From contig CM065649.1 in the NCBI GenBank assembly GCA_033220425.1, forward strand, positions 4,030,001 through 4,094,000: a stretch of DNA of 64,000 nucleotides, in the 5' to 3' direction. A program made the position numbers and the translations under genes. Shown one piece after another: positions 46,665 through 56,347 of this stretch. Source of the DNA: Lepraria neglecta. Its lineage: Eukaryota; Ascomycota; Lecanoromycetes; Lecanorales; Stereocaulaceae. Under the pieces are notes generated by a model. That model worked only from the letters and a program-made list of their open reading frames with translations, was not told the origin of the DNA and ran no database searches. Within the stretch, counting starts at the first letter, position 1. The number at the start of each line of letters is the position of its first letter.

Positions 46665-47273
46665 TTAAAGTCCGCCTTGTATCGAGAACGAGGACAATAT
46701 GAGAACAAGGACACTGATCAGTGACCACACAAACGGGATCCATGTCGACATCTTGAAGCCACCAGAATTGTAGACTGCCCCCAACCTGCCGTTCATTAGC
46801 ATTCCTCATTCCCGTCAAGCCCCCTCCCAATCTGTAGCTGCCTGTGACCAAAACACTCACATCAACCCAACCACACTCCCAGCCAGCACCGCCTCCACGC
46901 CTGCAATGACCCCATAGACAACCGGCACCATCCACAGCACCTTCAGCTTGCCCACGGCTCCTCCACCTTTTCCCCCGGTATTGCTCTCCTTTCCTCTTTT
47001 TCCTTGCTCCCCAGCACCCCTCACTGTGCCAACCTTCAAGACGGGTCTCCTCCCGCCCCACCACACAATAACCACAGCATAAAATGCAACAGCCAAGTGA
47101 GCTGCTTCGAATATTATGATTGTCCAGAAGAGCGTGAAGCGCCATATATCGTGGATATGGTAGAGGTAGGAGGGTTGGACGACGTTAGGGGGACCGATGA
47201 GCCAGTAGAGCGAGGGAAAGCCGGGTGTTATGTAGTCGAAAGAGACCTCGGTGGTGGTTTTGTGGGACGCCAT
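46665..47273 (-). CDS. TMEM170-like integral membrane protein
   Basis: Two exons (47273-46861 and 46785-46665; intron 46786-46860) give 177 residues. Sequence landmarks are TPGFPSLYWLIGPPNVV, IHDIWRFTLFWTIIIFEAAHLAVAF (TM1), KVLWMVPVVYGVIAGVEAVLAGSVVG (TM2) and, in exon 2, WIPFVWSLISVLVLILSSF (TM3). Three membrane spans, the short luminal start and the WRFTLFW and IPFVW motifs fit the TMEM170 family. Human TMEM170A shapes ER sheets and the nuclear envelope; the fungal role is not established. A loop of about 35 residues between TM1 and TM2 is rich in Gly and Lys, longer than usual. It converges on POP3. Confidence 0.75.
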
Positions 47274-47510
47274 AGGTATTTGGAGGGGGAGGGTTAGAAT
47301 GACACTGACAAGGGTTCTATCTTTGACCGCATTATTGAAATATCCCCTACGTGAGTGGTTGAAGCTTTACAGACCGGATCAAAATTTGAAGTCGATTTCA
47401 CGTTTGCTACCCGGCAGAGCAGCTTTCGGCCTCAAGATCTTTACTCTCTACAGAACAAATTACAGGCTTCGAAGACTAAACCCAAGACCACAAAAGCTTA
47501 TCCCCATCCT

Positions 47511-47897
47511 TCAGTTCTCCTCCATAGCCCTAACTGCAATCGTCAAATCGCCTCTCTCACTATCCCCTGTATTGACTACCCCCATCGGCTCCAACAGCAT
47601 CACCGCAACCTCCTCATCTGCTTTCGGGCAGTGCTCCACACCTTTCGGCACTACAAACACCTCTCCAGGCTTTACTATCACATCTCAATCCCGCAATTGT
47701 ATGTTGAGAGTACCTGAGAGCACAAGAAACATCTCGTCGGTGTCAGGGTGTGAGTGCCATACGAATTCTCCAAGCAGCTTCGCGAGCTTGATCTCGTAGT
47801 CGTTTAGGGTGCCGATTGTGCGTTGGGACCAGTAGTCGGAGAATTTTGTGAGGAGGTGGTTGAGGTTTAGGAGTCCTGAGCCTTCTGGGGTGGACAT
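47511..47897 (-). pseudogene. Cupin-domain protein with one in-frame TGA
   Basis: A minus-strand frame of 128 codons encodes a small single-domain cupin: LGEFVWHSHPDTDEMFLVLSG is cupin motif 1 with metal-binding HxH and Glu, and VKPGEVFVVPKGVEHCPKA is motif 2. One TGA at 47685-47687 sits between them, where homologues as I recall them read RDRD; the change fits CGA to TGA. Downstream the frame is clean to 47511, so this is a single lesion, either recent, a sequencing error, or a true truncation to 70 residues that would not fold as a cupin. Without the TGA it would be an ordinary metal-dependent cupin of unknown substrate. Confidence 0.75.
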
Positions 47898-48230
47898 GGT
47901 TGAGGTTGGAGTGGGTGGTGGAGGTGCGATTTTCTGGTGTACAGCCTAAGGGAAAGGGTTGTAGTGTAGGATTCGTAGAAGAGACAGGCTTTCAGCTTCG
48001 TAGACACTGGTCGCCATCTCTCTAAAAGGCCAGTAAGGCATTTGTAAGCACTTCTAGCTCAGGAAAGCTAGAGCTGTAGCTTTGAGTAGCGACTGCGTCA
48101 AGTTCGGCTACAGACGGCGTCTCTAGCGACTTTGGAAGTTCAGCTCATCGATGCGACATATGATACCTCTAAGCTAATTGACGGAAGGAGTCCATTATAG
48201 AAGCCGGACCAGCGCGACGCGGTCCTGGCA
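47898..48230. promoter_or_regulatory. Divergent promoter region, cupin / PEX8
   Basis: 333 bp between head-to-head start codons, without other features. Confidence 0.5.
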
Positions 48231-50375
48231 ATGTATTCGGACAGATCGCTGGCCACTCTTCTTCGCGCTCTGCAGAACGGCTCAGATGAGCAAGATGTTT
48301 CGAGGTAGCATACCACCTGTATTTACCCCAATCCCATAGCTAACATCCGCAGGCTTCTCGGCCCTGCTACGACCCTACTTACGCTCCTGTCGAACCCTCT
48401 AAATGTCACGCTCCTTACCTCCCAGCTTCTCTCCGCCCGCTCAATATGGGAGCGCCCAGACGGCCTTCGAACCACCATCCGCATCCTTAGCATCTTCAAC
48501 TCTACAGCCATTCAATTTGTACGGCAAGAGGAGTCGGCAGTGCCTTCTTCCAACCTCTCCACACGTTCAACGTTGAGCAGAGAAGAATGGGCGATCGCGG
48601 TCATCAAGGGGGCGGATGAAAGATCGCCGCGATGGAGACATCTGTGTGTGCTGGCAGGCCTGTTGGTTGGCTTCGAAGGACGACGGGAACGGAACTTATC
48701 GCACTCTCTACGAAGGACATTGGAGAGTGCTACGGTCAAAGCGGTCAATCTGGCCCTACAAGAAGGGGAGGCTAGCAACGACTTCGCGGCGAATAGCATG
48801 GCAATTATACTCAGCTACGTCTTCGACCTCTTGAGCGATGGCGAGAAGATGAGTCTCAATGATGACCTGCTCCTCCCTATCTTGGTCCAAGCCTCGTTCT
48901 TTACAAAAGAGGGGCTACACTCCGGCTATTTCCTCAGCACCATTGATGCGGATGTGGTACAGAGCGCTGAAAGGAAGTTCGACTGGTCTGCCAGGTCATC
49001 TACATACATGCAGTGTCAACGCATGGCTACTGGCCCCATGGTTGCGTCTCTCGGGTCGTTGTCACGTCTGATAGCCTTCTCGGCGGAGAATGTGCAGGAT
49101 GTGGATCTGCTGTTTACGATGGTTAAGGATTTGTCGACATTTACGAGGTCCTTGTGCGTTCAGTGGCGGCAGAATAAACTCTCCGAGATAGACATTACAG
49201 AAGAGGCTATGTATCTGAGTGAACGGACGCTAAGAATGACTTTGCCACTTCTATGGAGGACACTGAAGTCTACTATGTTTGCTACTGTCATAGTCCTACG
49301 GTCACTATTGGGACGTGTTCTGGAAGATGCAAGGATCCCAGTAGATGGGGGTAAGCCAGCTCTGTTCATTCCAAGATGTATCTTAAGTTGACCGGACATA
49401 GCTCCTTTCATGGCCATCCAAACTCTTCAAATTCTACGAAACCTCTACTTTATCTCCTCGCGCCTAGGGGCAAACGCCTTCTCACAGTACACATTTGTGT
49501 ATCTCACAGCCATCGATATTCTCTCGCAATACCCAGTACAGACTGAGGCCTTCCTCCAGGATATTCGACCTACATCAGCAGGCAGCATACCGCAACATCC
49601 GTTGGATCGCTGTCACGATCTCTACTTCCTGAACACAGCCGAGCACTTCACGGTTGTACTTTCACCCGAGCTCAACGAACAGCTGCTCATCGGCGCTGCT
49701 ACGCCATATTTAGGCCTCGGCAGTGATCCAAGGCTGCTTGAAATCTTTGAGGCTGCGCACAGTGTCATGCTTGCCTTGCTCTCGGCTCCTCAAAACTCAG
49801 ATCTCCTTGCTCGACACATACATCCGTATGTTGACGCGCTCTTCAAAGTCTTCCCACAAAACCTGTCCCTTCGACAGTTTCGCATGGCTATCAAGACGCT
49901 CATACGTATCACATCGCCACCGGCACCCATATCCGAAAGTCAGCCGATGTTGCCCTCTACGCTGCTTGAGCTCGTACGTTTCCGGCTGGAAGCGGCCTCG
50001 CCGAAGTTATTGCAGGCGCAAACGACCTCAGATGCAAGTCCTAAAGCTGCTGAGCAATCACTCTTCTCAGAGCAATCGGTTTTGTTGCTAACACTGATCG
50101 ATGCCCTGCCTTTCTTACCCATCGATCAGCTAGAAGACTGGTTGCCTCTCACAGCGGAAGCCCTAAATACCATTCAAGATGCGAATCAACTTCAAATTTG
50201 CAGACAGAGGCTATGGGATGTCATAAGTAAAGGGGAAATGGATGTCGATCGCTCTGCGTTATGTGTTACGTGGTGGGGCACGGGAGGAGGGCGAGAGACG
50301 GTCCTCTATGGCAGAGATCAGCAGGAGGAAGGGCCATTCATGAGTGGCGGGCTACAGGAGACCAGCAAGCTCTAA
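48231..50375 (+). CDS. PEX8: Peroxin 8 (intraperoxisomal import factor)
   Basis: Three exons (48231-48304, 48353-49350, 49402-50375) give 681 residues. It opens MYSDRSLATLLRALQN and continues RLLGPATTLLTLLSNPLNVTLLTSQLLS, EEWAIAVVKGADERSPRW-like (here AVIKGADERSPRWRHL) and FMAIQTLQILRNLYFISSRLG, all helical-repeat motifs of filamentous-fungal Pex8. The last three residues are SKL, a peroxisomal targeting signal of type 1, as expected for this lumenal peroxin. Pex8 links the docking and RING complexes of the importomer and helps release cargo from Pex5. Both introns are about 50 nt with good sites. The first is placed after only 24 codons. Confidence 0.92.
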
Positions 50376-50600
50376 CTTCAAGATCTCGTAAGCGACACTT
50401 CTACGATGACCCATGATCCTCGGTTTCGAGGACAGCCGCTCTTGGACTATTTCCTGGCCTTAGTCATCCGCTCTTAAGACCCAATCACATTGAATGGCCC
50501 CCAAAGATAAGACGCCTGTCGATGCGGTCGATCCATCTGCCCCGTTTACTGCATTACTATAAGAATAAACAACGCTAAAGATCTCGGAAATAATGCTGGC
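50376..50600. other. Intergenic, promoter of HET gene
   Basis: 225 bp without a gene. An out-of-frame ATG at 50593 precedes the start at 50601. Confidence 0.4.
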
Positions 50601-52334
50601 ATGGATGCGTACGCCTACTCGCCGTTGATGCACCCCTCAGCTTTCCGTCTTCTTCGTTTAGTAGCAGGATCTGGCCACGACGAGATCTCTTGCATGCTCG
50701 AACAGCGCATCCCAGAAGATGCCGGGGACTATGAAGCACTGTCATATACCTGGGGCGATCCGACTGAGAAGCGGCCCATCAAATGTTGCAACAAGCCTTT
50801 CCTCGTCACTGAAAATCTCTTCTCCGCTTTGCGGCACCTGCGATACGCGGACCGCGGACGGGTCCTATGGATCGATGCCATTTGTATCAATCAAGAATCT
50901 ATTCCCGAACGGAACCAGCAGGTGGGCATAATGGGCGATATTTACAAGTCGGCCCGCGAAGTCACCATATGGCTCGGCGAAGACGAGCAAGGGAACGATG
51001 CTGTGGATGCGGTAGACAGGATTCTACAAGAGCTCTCCGTGATTGACAGAGAAGAGTGGATAAATCGGTACTCTGTGCCTAATTATGACGACAGCCTTGG
51101 TGATCCGCAAATTTGGAGAAGCCTAGAATGGTTGTTCGGGCTGCCATGGTTCCGCCGTGTCTGGGTTCTCCAAGAAGCAGCATTGGCTTCCAGCGCCATC
51201 TTCATGCTTGGTCAACAGACGTTACCCTGGAAAAATCTGGGATTTGCAGCTGTGGCAATAGCTCGACGCGCTTTTCGAGGCTGGGCTGGCGTGAAGGAGT
51301 CCCTCTTAGGCTTTGAAATGTTTATTCTCATGGACAATTACAGGGAGAGACTTGTTCAGGGCGTTGAGATTGATGCTGTGGACGCTGTTTGGCTCGCCAG
51401 CCAGTGTAACGCGACGGATCCCCGCGACAAGGTCTTTGCACTAGGTGGCATTGTTCGAAAATCCAATACTTTGGACGCAGTTCGCGCAGATTACAACGCT
51501 AGCTATGAAGAGGTACTTCGAAACGTTGCTACTGCATGCCTGCTTAAACAAAAGTCTTTGACGATCCTGTCATATGTAATGACGCCCGCTAAGGCAACTC
51601 AAAGAGGGCTTCCGTCTTGGGTTCCACTTTGGGAATTTTGCGGCGGCCGTCACCCTTTTACTTCGGCAAAAACCCCTTTCAAGGCTTCAGGCCAGTCACA
51701 GATAAAACTAGCTATGTCTGACTCCTGCGATGCCCTTCAGATCTCTGGACGTGTTATTGGGATTTTAAATGAGGTCGGCGAAGGTCCAGACCCTTCGACC
51801 GCTGCATCACAAGCTGGAGGGAGCTTACGCTTCGACACGGATGACTTGCTTGATCCTAGAAGAGATTGGTTGATCAAGAACTGGAAACTTGCCTCAAAGG
51901 TCTTGCCGTATCACACCCTCGAGGACGACATAGATGTTTTTTGGCGCACCTTATGCTGCGACATGATGCCCAGCGGCGAGGAAGCGCCTTATGAATATAG
52001 AGAGAGCTTTCTTTACTATTGGGAGACGCATATGGGGTTGAATAGGTCCAAACCTGATTTGTCGAAATTCGGAAAGTTTGATGGAGCTTCACAGAAGTGG
52101 GATCGTGACCGTATAATCGCTACTACGGATAATGGTTCTCTTGTCATGGGCCCCCCAGAGAGCTGCTGTGGCGATGTGGTTTGCATTCTGTTTGGGAGCG
52201 ACTTTCCATCCATTGTGAGACAGACTGCGGATGACGCATTCCAGTTGATTGGAGAATGTTACGTTCATGGCTTGATGAAAGGAGAAGCGCTGGAGCGCGT
52301 AGAAACCGAAGACTTCGTCTTCAACATCAAATAA
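50601..52334 (+). CDS. HET-domain protein (heterokaryon incompatibility type)
   Basis: A single exon of 577 residues, intact. The HET domain occupies about residues 40-200 with its three boxes: YEALSYTWGDP, RVLWIDAICINQESIPERN and FRRVWVLQEAALA. ATDPRDKVFALGGI, typical of the segment after the domain, follows, then RGLPSWVPLW. The C-terminal 250 residues show no second domain. HET proteins cause or regulate cell death after fusion of unlike hyphae and may have wider immune roles; which partner this one has cannot be told. It differs from broken neighbours to the right in being fully open, which suggests selection. Confidence 0.93.
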   Translation: MDAYAYSPLMHPSAFRLLRLVAGSGHDEISCMLEQRIPEDAGDYEALSYTWGDPTEKRPIKCCNKPFLVTENLFSALRHLRYADRGRVLWIDAICINQESIPERNQQVGIMGDIYKSAREVTIWLGEDEQGNDAVDAVDRILQELSVIDREEWINRYSVPNYDDSLGDPQIWRSLEWLFGLPWFRRVWVLQEAALASSAIFMLGQQTLPWKNLGFAAVAIARRAFRGWAGVKESLLGFEMFILMDNYRERLVQGVEIDAVDAVWLASQCNATDPRDKVFALGGIVRKSNTLDAVRADYNASYEEVLRNVATACLLKQKSLTILSYVMTPAKATQRGLPSWVPLWEFCGGRHPFTSAKTPFKASGQSQIKLAMSDSCDALQISGRVIGILNEVGEGPDPSTAASQAGGSLRFDTDDLLDPRRDWLIKNWKLASKVLPYHTLEDDIDVFWRTLCCDMMPSGEEAPYEYRESFLYYWETHMGLNRSKPDLSKFGKFDGASQKWDRDRIIATTDNGSLVMGPPESCCGDVVCILFGSDFPSIVRQTADDAFQLIGECYVHGLMKGEALERVETEDFVFNIK

Positions 52335-52828
52335 GACAATTGACACACAAACAAAACTGGTGGCAGTGGACTGAGAGTTCAAGCCCAAGTTTGCTGTTAT
52401 ACAGCTCTTGCAATCAGTGTGGCCTCCTCTGAGAAAATCTGATTATCAATGTTTTGGACCAGTGAAGCCTTGTTTTTGCAATCAAGTCTTATGTGAGCAT
52501 ACATCTAAATAACAGTCGACCCGATATCACATATGCGGATGAAATCATCACGTTCAGCTCGTCAGGCGAACAATCTTGCAAATACAGCAAGCTTCCTAGA
52601 TTGCAGTATATTCCACGAATCACCTTCAACCAGGACAAACCGGCTCAGCAAACCGGCTCCGTCTAATATATAAATGCCGTTCCTATTTCTTACATCCCAG
52701 CCAACAAAATTCAGGAGAGACTCTTAAGCCCATAGACCATCGCCTGAATATTCTCTTGCCCAGCAGCAGCTCCCTGACAAGCAAAACTCTATCTGATCAA
52801 CCTCGAATTGCAATTTGTAACTAAGAAG
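52335..52828. other. Intergenic with promoter
   Basis: No gene. Two close copies of CAAACCGGCTC lie near 52636 and 52650, just upstream of a TATA box (listed separately). Confidence 0.45.
52667..52674 (+). promoter_or_regulatory. TATA box
   Basis: TATATAAA, 155 bp upstream of the ATG at 52829, with paired CAAACCGGCTC boxes shortly before it. Confidence 0.5.
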
Positions 52829-53290
52829 ATGGCTGCGGCATCCTTCGCAATGACAGAATCTGGATCAGATAAGTATACACCTTATGAAGCGCCCCTTTCT
52901 GAGAGGCCACCACCGTTCGGAAACCTCTCGGAGTGGGAGCAATGGCCAAAACCAAAAACGAAGCCAAGCAAGGTCAGAAAATCAAAATCCATTGATCCGC
53001 ACACACATGGTCAAGGCGCCACCCTCGAGTACGTCGGTCCTTCAAATCCAGGAGAACAGAAGCATACTCCTACAGGAGCACCCCGAACTGAGGCAGATGA
53101 ATATGCTCACGAGCCCTCATTCCAGCAACAACGAAGATATGAGGAGAAGAAGATGATGAAGAGAGCCAAGAGGGCCATGATAGAGGCAGAGAGGCAGGAA
53201 AAAGAAGTGCGTGCGAGGAAGGCGCGGGATATCGTAAGGCAAGATGGCGAGAGGCGAGCGAGGGAAGTAAAGGGAAGTAAAGGGAAGTGA
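52829..53290 (+). CDS. Small charged protein of unknown function
   Basis: 153 residues from the ATG at 52829 (MAAASFAMTESGSDKYTPYE). The first 100 residues are Pro/Lys/Thr-rich and disordered (PPPFGNLSEWEQWPKPKTKPSK). The last 50 are a Lys/Arg/Glu helix (RRYEEKKMMKRAKRAMIEAERQEKEV). No signal peptide, cysteines or known motif. The C-terminus and stop lie in a 10-bp tandem repeat. A TATA box and paired upstream boxes support transcription. I do not recognise it. Confidence 0.55.
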   Translation: MAAASFAMTESGSDKYTPYEAPLSERPPPFGNLSEWEQWPKPKTKPSKVRKSKSIDPHTHGQGATLEYVGPSNPGEQKHTPTGAPRTEADEYAHEPSFQQQRRYEEKKMMKRAKRAMIEAERQEKEVRARKARDIVRQDGERRAREVKGSKGK

Positions 53291-53291
53291 A
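53262..53291. repeat. 10-bp tandem repeat, three copies, over a stop codon
   Basis: GGGAAGTAAA twice, then GGGAAGTGAA. Because the unit is not a multiple of three, the TAA of units 1 and 2 is out of frame and the TGA of unit 3 terminates the gene. Confidence 0.85.
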
Positions 53292-54322
53292 GTGTGGAGT
53301 AGGGAAAGTCAACGTAGCAGAGAGCGCTGTTGCAGCGCTTGCTCGTTGATGTGATGGAGGTGTTTGGGGAGAAGGGTGATGTTATTCATCTTCGCAGGCG
53401 CTGAAATATCTAGCGCTAAATCTCAGACTCTTCTTCGACAGGCGATCCTTAGCCGAATTATCTTCCTTATGATTAACGTCGCAGCCTTGAGGCATAAAAC
53501 CTTTGGTACATCACTGATACACCTTTGTTCTAGATGTGCGTTTGCATACATTACAATTCGAGATACTACAACACTCCCGACCATCTGACTACTTCACACT
53601 ACTTAGAATATGCATGTTCAAAACGCGTGATTGCGTTTTCAGAAGTAAATGAGCCTTGCATTGGTTTTTTTAGGTATAGATCTCGTCGAAATAATAGGCA
53701 CCTTAGAGCGTTCAAGATTTGCGCTCCGCCTCTACCAGCAGCATGAGATAATCCTCGACCACCAATCTTATCTCTGTATACCTGAAGTGTCTCGGTTGAA
53801 ATTCAAGAATGTCCCATACACTCTCGACTCCGAGCACCACTAGATTCGACCGAAGACGACGTCTTGCTACTTCGATCTGCCTAGCGAATTGCTTCTGTCG
53901 GTACAGCGCCTGGAGTTTCTAATAGTCCTAGAGGACGCCAGGCATCTTCTTGAAAAAGACAAGTAACTGCGTCGCCGAGGCTTCGTTTGAGCTGAAGATG
54001 ACATCCTCGGGCGCTTTATTGGGTATCGCACAGAACGTTTTTGCTGCCATCAATAGATGGACCGGCCCAGGATTGTCCAGACGGGAATCGTGCAAGAGCC
54101 ATGTTATCTTCAGCATCACATCTCGTACGTTTTGCGGAGGGTCCGTGTAGGCTAGGGGTGATATTCTGTCGATCTCGAATAATGCAGCTCTGCAATAAGG
54201 ACAAGTTCTCTTCTACCGGCCCCCTAAGGGCGATATCTACTATAGTATTGGGAATGAGCATTTTTCTTTCAAGGTGAGTACTGACACGGGAGACATATCG
54301 CAGCAGCAGGGAAACATTCAAC
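53292..54322. other. Intergenic, possible short gene remnants
   Basis: No intact gene. Near 53865-53968 (plus) a short frame reads FDLPSELLLSVQRLEFLIVLED, faintly like an F-box start, and ends after 34 codons. It is too short to call. Confidence 0.35.
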
Positions 54323-54701
54323 TTATATCTCACGACCCGAGATTGAGTACGGAAGAAGAGATGATATCATGAAAAAACTACTCACATGTGCAATACATGC
54401 CTTGCCGAAAACATGCCCGCAGGTCATTCGCACGGCTGCTTCCGGATTTGTGCCTGAGTGGTAAGGTTCTCTGCAGATAACACAAGTCCGGGAGGCTTCG
54501 GGAACTTCTGCAATTCTGAGGGTCGGAACATTTCGTATGAAGATATCAACAGCTTCTACTTCGAGTCTGAAAAGCCAATATTCATGGCACATAGCATGTT
54601 GGACGGGAGTCTCCCCTGTGGGCCGGTCCGCGTTTAACCTGAGAGATCCAGTCACGTCTCTGTGAACCCTCGCTGCTTGGGAGCTTATTCTTCGAAGCCA
54701 T
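54323..54701 (-). pseudogene. RING-finger protein, first half only
   Basis: The minus-strand frame includes CVICREPYHSGTNPEAAVRMTCGHVFGKACIAH, that is Cx2C, a loop and CxHx-Cx2H-like ligands of a fungal RING domain, so an E3-ligase type zinc finger is likely. The partner Cx2C (normally CPxC) is missing from the frame. After a GTGAGT donor the next exon candidate reads LNVSLLLRY without cysteines, and only another frame offers ICLPC. The N-terminus is equally unclear: an ATG at 54701 (MASKNKLPSS) is in a different frame and the open frame itself begins at a GTG. Either I have missed small exons or the gene has decayed. Confidence 0.45.
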
Positions 54702-55519
54702 TGGGATGGGTTACCTGTCGTCGTTGAAATGGATGATATGATAAGCGCTGTGTACGTTGAGTCGGATGCGAGTTGGTGGAGTTGAAGAGAGTAAGGGGAT
54801 GAAGCGGAGCCATGACTATGTGGGAGAACAAAAGAGCAGTAAAGTGTTATCGAAACATGTTGATGTGTTGTCAGCGGTCCAAGCTATCGTGTCACGGGGA
54901 GACCATCAACACGTAGCCCATGCGCGCCGTTATATATGTATTGCCTCTGTTACAATGTGAGCAGTGGATTGAGTGACTCACCAAATCTACGGAAACATCT
55001 GGAGTTTTCTACCTGATGGAGACAAAGCTCTCAGTCTATTTGCCAGAAAAACTTCCATGAGCAAGGATGGACGACAATTTAATCGGCATAGCAATCAATC
55101 TGCAAACATCTTTGAGTATCAATTTGTTGACGAGTGACTCGACGAGCAGAAAGGCTCTATGGTCCCAGCCAAGCTTCGCACTTCACTCAACTGTTGACAA
55201 CATCTGCCAAGGCCTTGACAAACAGCACATATCTATTGTCCTGCTATGATGACAAAGAACACGTCTCAATTGCCTCTCAATCTTTGTTAATAGGTCAAGG
55301 AAGACGCTCTGATAAAGAAAGGTGTACAATGCATTGTGAAAACTGGCAAAGAGCCGATTCCATTTGTTACTTTGCACCTTTATCATGGTCTCCTTTCTCT
55401 CTCTATTCTCCATCATTTCCATAGCTCGGCAACGCCTACATCAGCCTCAAATTCAGGTACGTCAGCCTAGAGCCAGCTACTCTAATCAATAACAAGCGGG
55501 GCATACGGAAGGCATTGAG
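54702..55519. other. Intergenic
   Basis: Nothing recognisable between the RING remnant and the gene at 55520. Confidence 0.45.
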
Positions 55520-56347
55520 ATGGAAGCCGCTACTACAGCCTCTCCTAGAGGTCAGTCTCCCGCTTCTTCAAGTACTGACAGCTCTCGGACATCGTCAGTG
55601 AGACTTGAGGACCAGACAAATGTCCCCACTGCCTCGGTGCGATGGACTCGCATCCTGAACATCATCGGTCACTCCAACGCCAAAGCAAAGCCAATGTTCC
55701 ATCGCAACAGGGACAAGCTAACGAGTCCAGTCAGACACCAGCGTCTTACTGGGCGGCTTCTAACGTGGCATCGTACTTGCTACCCAGCGGTTGCGGAATC
55801 AACATCGTTCCTACAAGCCGACGACCCGCCGCCAGTTGTAATCCGACTAAATCCTCCGGCCGGTTCCTATCACGCAAGAAAATCAGACCGTCGAATCTCC
55901 CAAGTCACCGAATTCAATCCCTACATCTTCCCATCAGGCAAAACCTACGTCTTCCCAACCAGCGAAACGCCCCCAGAGCTCATTCCCGATCGCTCAAAGC
56001 AGTGTCTAAACGAAGATTGTCCACTAAACCAAGCAAACATCGCCCACAACCAAGGCCATTACTACCATGACAGCCGACCTGGAGTCAAGGGCATGTTCGG
56101 CGTGAGCAATCCTCCACCTGACATCCTGGAAGTCTGGCGAAGAATGTTTTGCGGGAAGCGTTATTCGAAGGCAGATGAAGACAAGGTTATTCCGTTCGCT
56201 TGCTTCCATTCTTGGAAGCTTGATGAGGCATATGAGGCGCATGCTGAGGGCTGTGGCTGGACTGAGTACATGAAGGATTTCTATGACGCACTTGTCGGGC
56301 GTGTTTGGAAGTGCAAGACTAGGTCGATGCTTGAGAAGATGGTGTAG
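55520..56347 (+). CDS. Protein of unknown function
   Basis: A single exon of 275 residues. The first 50 are Ser/Thr-rich and disordered. The rest looks folded: NPYIFPSGKTYVFPTSETPPE, a possible metal site CLNEDCPLNQANIAHNQGHYYH (two Cys, three His), then EVWRRMFCGKRYSKADEDKVIPFACFHSWKLDEAYEAHAEGCGWTEYM spread over the C-terminal half. No signal peptide or membrane span. I do not know this family. Clean reading frame and codon usage like its neighbours argue for a real gene. Confidence 0.6.
   Translation: MEAATTASPRGQSPASSSTDSSRTSSVRLEDQTNVPTASVRWTRILNIIGHSNAKAKPMFHRNRDKLTSPVRHQRLTGRLLTWHRTCYPAVAESTSFLQADDPPPVVIRLNPPAGSYHARKSDRRISQVTEFNPYIFPSGKTYVFPTSETPPELIPDRSKQCLNEDCPLNQANIAHNQGHYYHDSRPGVKGMFGVSNPPPDILEVWRRMFCGKRYSKADEDKVIPFACFHSWKLDEAYEAHAEGCGWTEYMKDFYDALVGRVWKCKTRSMLEKMV

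Noticed and set aside
47251-47799. Plus-strand frames of up to 182 codons
   Set aside because: They are antisense to the cupin gene and to the upstream region of the TMEM170-like gene, and carry no motif.
53865-53968. F-box-like fragment FDLPSELLLSVQ
   Set aside because: Only about 34 codons, no downstream repeat domain; the likeness is too weak to annotate.
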